Assembly: GCA_938010495.1 (NCBI GenBank)
Contig: CALLUT010000013.1
Location: forward strand, 1 to 9,908
Direction of reading: 5' to 3'
DNA from: Candidatus Absconditabacterales bacterium
Lineage (GTDB): Bacteria > Patescibacteria > JAEDAM01 > Absconditabacterales > Absconditicoccaceae
Length of the DNA: 9,908 bases
Made by a program: the position numbers and the translations under genes. Shown one piece after another: positions 7,712 to 9,908 of the stretch. Position 1 is the first letter of the stretch. Every line of letters begins with the position of its first letter. The notes beneath the pieces were generated by a model, which was given only the letters and a program-made list of their open reading frames with translations, made no database searches and was not told the origin of the DNA.

Positions 7712-8608
7712 ATGAAAAAAATATGAATAATAACAATCAATCGAAATTGACTTGATGATACTATAGAATGTGTTGATTCTCTCTTAGAGAACAGTTATGC
7801 AAACAAAGAAATTATTGTAGTTGATAATGATTCAAAAAATGATGAATGAATAAAGCTTCAAAAGCTGTATGAATGATTATGAATATCATTTATTTTAAAT
7901 AAAGAGAATAGAGGATTTGCTTGATGATGTAACGATTGAATAAAGAAAGCGCAAGAATTATGATGTGATTATTTTCTACTCTTTAACAATGATGCGGTTG
8001 CTAAAAATGGGTTTTTAGAAAAACTAGTAACTACTGCCGACTGAGATTGAGAGATATGAGTAATATGACCTGCAATTACCTATTATAAATCAGATGAGTT
8101 ATGGTTTGCTTGATGAATTATCAGTGAATGGACTTGAATATTTAGACATAAATGAAAAAAGAATGATAAATCGACACTAGAGAATATGAAACCGTATCAA
8201 ACAGATTATGTTACATGATGTTGTATGATGATAAAGAAAGAGTTGCTAGATGAACAATGAATGTTGGACGAAGATTATTTTGCGTATTATGAAGAAGCTG
8301 ATTACTGTTATAGAGCAAGAAAAAGATGATGGAAATGTATAGTAGTTCCTGATGCTATTATTGAACATAAAAAATCTGCGAGCGCTGGTAATGAATGAAA
8401 AGATACTATGTCAATTGTACAAGCATATTTGATTTCAAGAAATTTAATTATTTTTTGAAAAAAAAATTTGGAATGATTAAGAAAATATATTTATCTAATT
8501 ATTGCCATTCCACTAAATTTTTTAAAAAATCTTATTGTGTGAATTAGATCATTTAGTGTTTTGAAATCATATGTAAAATGAACATATGAATGATTGTTCT
8601 CTTTTTAA
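7712..8608 (+). CDS. GT2-family glycosyltransferase, rhamnosyltransferase-like
   Basis: 298 aa, normal for a GT-A-fold family 2 enzyme of the WbbL/rhamnosyltransferase type. IITINWNGLDDTIECVDSL opens the protein. Its Trp11 is a CGA codon (7742-7744), exactly where this family has the Trp of N-W-N-G. VVDNDS (36-41) binds the nucleotide, NRGFAGGCNDG follows, and FNNDA (91-95) is the metal-binding DxD equivalent. VTGCCMM and YFAYYEEADYCYRARKRGW, with Glu194/Glu195/Asp197 as the likely catalytic acid region, then VPDAIIEHKKSAS complete the family order. A hydrophobic segment at about 259-280 may anchor the C-terminus to the membrane. It starts 2 bp after the previous stop; AGGA directly abuts the ATG, too close for normal Shine-Dalgarno spacing. 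With four Rml enzymes upstream, dTDP-L-rhamnose is a likely donor, but this is inference. Confidence 0.9.
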
Positions 8609-8625
8609 ATTAGTGGTTTTACTCT

Positions 8626-9908
8626 ATGTTATTTAATTCTTATATATTTCTTATATTCTTAGTAGTGTTCCTGTTGGTATACTACTTTTTGCCAAATAGA
8701 AAATGGAGAGTTTCATTCTTACTTATTGGTAGTTATTTTTTCTATGGATATTGGGATTATAGGTTTTTACTACTTATCTTTTTTTCCACATGTGTAGATT
8801 TTTTTATTGGAAAAAAAATTCATGAAACGGAGAATGAACGTAAAAGAAAAATATTACTTATGTGTTCTGTCTTTGTTAACTTATGATTCTTAGCTTTCTT
8901 TAAATATTTCAATTTTTTTACGGATTCATTTGTTCAGTTAGTAAATTTGTTTTGATGAACTGCATCATTTACGGAATTGTATATATTATTGCCTGTTGGT
9001 ATTTCTTTTTATACGTTTCAAACGATGTCGTATACTATAGATATCTATCGTAAGAAGATGGTACCTACATATTCATTTTTAGATTTTTCTGTATTTGTTT
9101 CGTTTTTCCCACAGTTGGTTGCAGGACCTATAGAAAGAGCTAGCTCATTGATCCCACAGATTAAATCTACATTATTGCCATCTAAACAACAAGTAATAGA
9201 TGCGATTGTATTGATTATTACAGGATTGTTTTTGAAAGTTATGATAGGTGATACAGCATGAAGAGTAGTAGATTCGATATTTGGTAATATAGAATATTTT
9301 ACATGATCAGAATTGATTATTGCACTCTTTTTGTTTTCTATTCAAATTTATGCTGATTTCGCTTGATACAGTAAAATCGCAAGAGGTACGGCAAAATTAT
9401 TTTGAATCGATCTTATGAAGAATTTTGATACACCATATTTCTCAACAAATATAACAGAATTTCGACGTAGACGACATATTTCATTGTCTTCCTGGTTAAA
9501 AGATTACTTATATATCCCTTTGTGATGAAATAGAAAATGAAAAACCAGAACGTATATAAATTTGTTTGTCACAATGTTTTTGTGATGATTATGGCATGGT
9601 GCAAGTCGATGATTCGTTATTTGGTGAGTTATTCATTGAATATATCTTGCAGTACATAAAATGATGATGTGAAACAATAGAGTAGCCCAGCATGTGTTTT
9701 CGTGAGTACAATCATATATTGTTTTTTTCGTAAAAGTTGTAGCAACCTATTTACTTGTTGTGCTTACACGAGCGTTTTTTAGACTGTCTTCAATAGTTGA
9801 ATTAAGAATGTTTATTGGTAAAATTCGTGTATGGGAATCAAGTGAATACTTATGATATTTACTAATGATTTTAGGGTCTTACATGTGAATGATATTACTT
9901 CTTGATAT
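8626..9908 (+). CDS. MBOAT-family membrane O-acyltransferase (AlgI/PatA/DltB-like), 3' end cut by window
   Basis: 427 codons are visible of a family usually about 460-500 aa; the frame is still open at the right edge. Members move an acyl group (commonly acetyl) across the membrane onto a polysaccharide or cell-wall polymer, usually with a partner esterase-like protein. N-terminal [18 protein letters not shown] is the typical first helix, followed by [43 protein letters not shown] and [13 protein letters not shown], all in family order. The signature [18 protein letters not shown] (from residue 279) and GLWHGAS with catalytic His324 need four CGA codons read as Trp: residues 280 and 283 (9463, 9472), 328 (9607, GASWGFVIWG) and 382 (9769, LTWAFFR). 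Read as Arg, the signature would become an implausible FRRRRH. Six other Trp are TGG. It lies 17 bp after the GT2 gene. A partner SGNH or AlgJ/AlgX-like gene would be expected beyond the edge. Confidence 0.93.

Noticed and set aside
9460..9477. An FRRRRH signature suggesting a mutated, inactive MBOAT enzyme
   Set aside because: Both odd residues are CGA codons, and CGA matches conserved Trp in unrelated proteins of the window. The motif is the normal FWRRWH once CGA is read as Trp.
1..9908. TGA as selenocysteine or as tryptophan (Mycoplasma-type code)
   Set aside because: TGA occurs far too often for selenocysteine, and it aligns with glycine, not Trp, in Rossmann loops, RmlA GGTG and RmlC LRGLH.
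1..9908. tRNA genes, CRISPR arrays, insertion sequences, attachment sites
   Set aside because: Coding sequence fills nearly the whole window and the gaps (at most about 77 bp) hold no cloverleaf, spaced repeats or terminal inverted repeats that I could see.

Overview
This window is AT-rich and makes sense only under a non-standard genetic code. Read with the standard code it looks like about 10 kb of broken ORFs. Read with TGA as glycine, every plus-strand frame opens into full-length proteins, and stops are only TAA or TAG. A second change is also visible. The codons CGA and CGG sit repeatedly where protein families have an invariant tryptophan (RmlA SQWG, RmlB LGW and WY near the C-terminus, MBOAT FWRRWH, GT2 NWNG, GalE C-terminal W). 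Conserved arginines are written AGA, AGG or CGT. TGA=Gly is shared by Absconditabacteria (SR1) and Gracilibacteria. CGA/CGG=Trp on top of it is, as I recall, the published Absconditabacterales code (NCBI table 37). I therefore place the DNA in Candidatus Absconditabacteria, a lineage of ultra-small, probably host-attached Patescibacteria/CPR bacteria. All proteins below are translated that way.

Layout (everything on the plus strand, gaps of at most about 77 bp, no RNA genes, insertion sequences or CRISPR seen): 1-546, the 3' end of a Cys-rich repeat surface protein; 585-1217, a multi-pass membrane protein of unknown function; 1249-2262, galE; 2266-2312, a hairpin followed at once by a good sigma70-type promoter; 2340-2756, an unrecognised 138-aa protein; 2800-6085, rmlB-rmlA-rmlC-rmlD; 6128-6583, a small HxGH nucleotidyltransferase; 6585-7709, a GT4-fold glycosyltransferase; 7712-8608, a GT2 glycosyltransferase; 8626 to the right edge, an AlgI/MBOAT membrane O-acyltransferase, cut by the window.

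The genes read as one surface-glycan locus. RmlA, RmlB, RmlC and RmlD together make dTDP-L-rhamnose from glucose-1-phosphate and dTTP. GalE interconverts UDP-Glc and UDP-Gal (or the N-acetyl forms). The nucleotidyltransferase may activate another building block. The two glycosyltransferases would assemble the chain, and the MBOAT protein would O-acylate it at or across the membrane. The tight spacing from 2800 to 8626 (1-43 bp) suggests one long transcript, probably started from the promoter near 2285-2312. Start codons lack recognisable Shine-Dalgarno sequences. The glycan product and the acyl group are inferences; the enzyme families are well supported.
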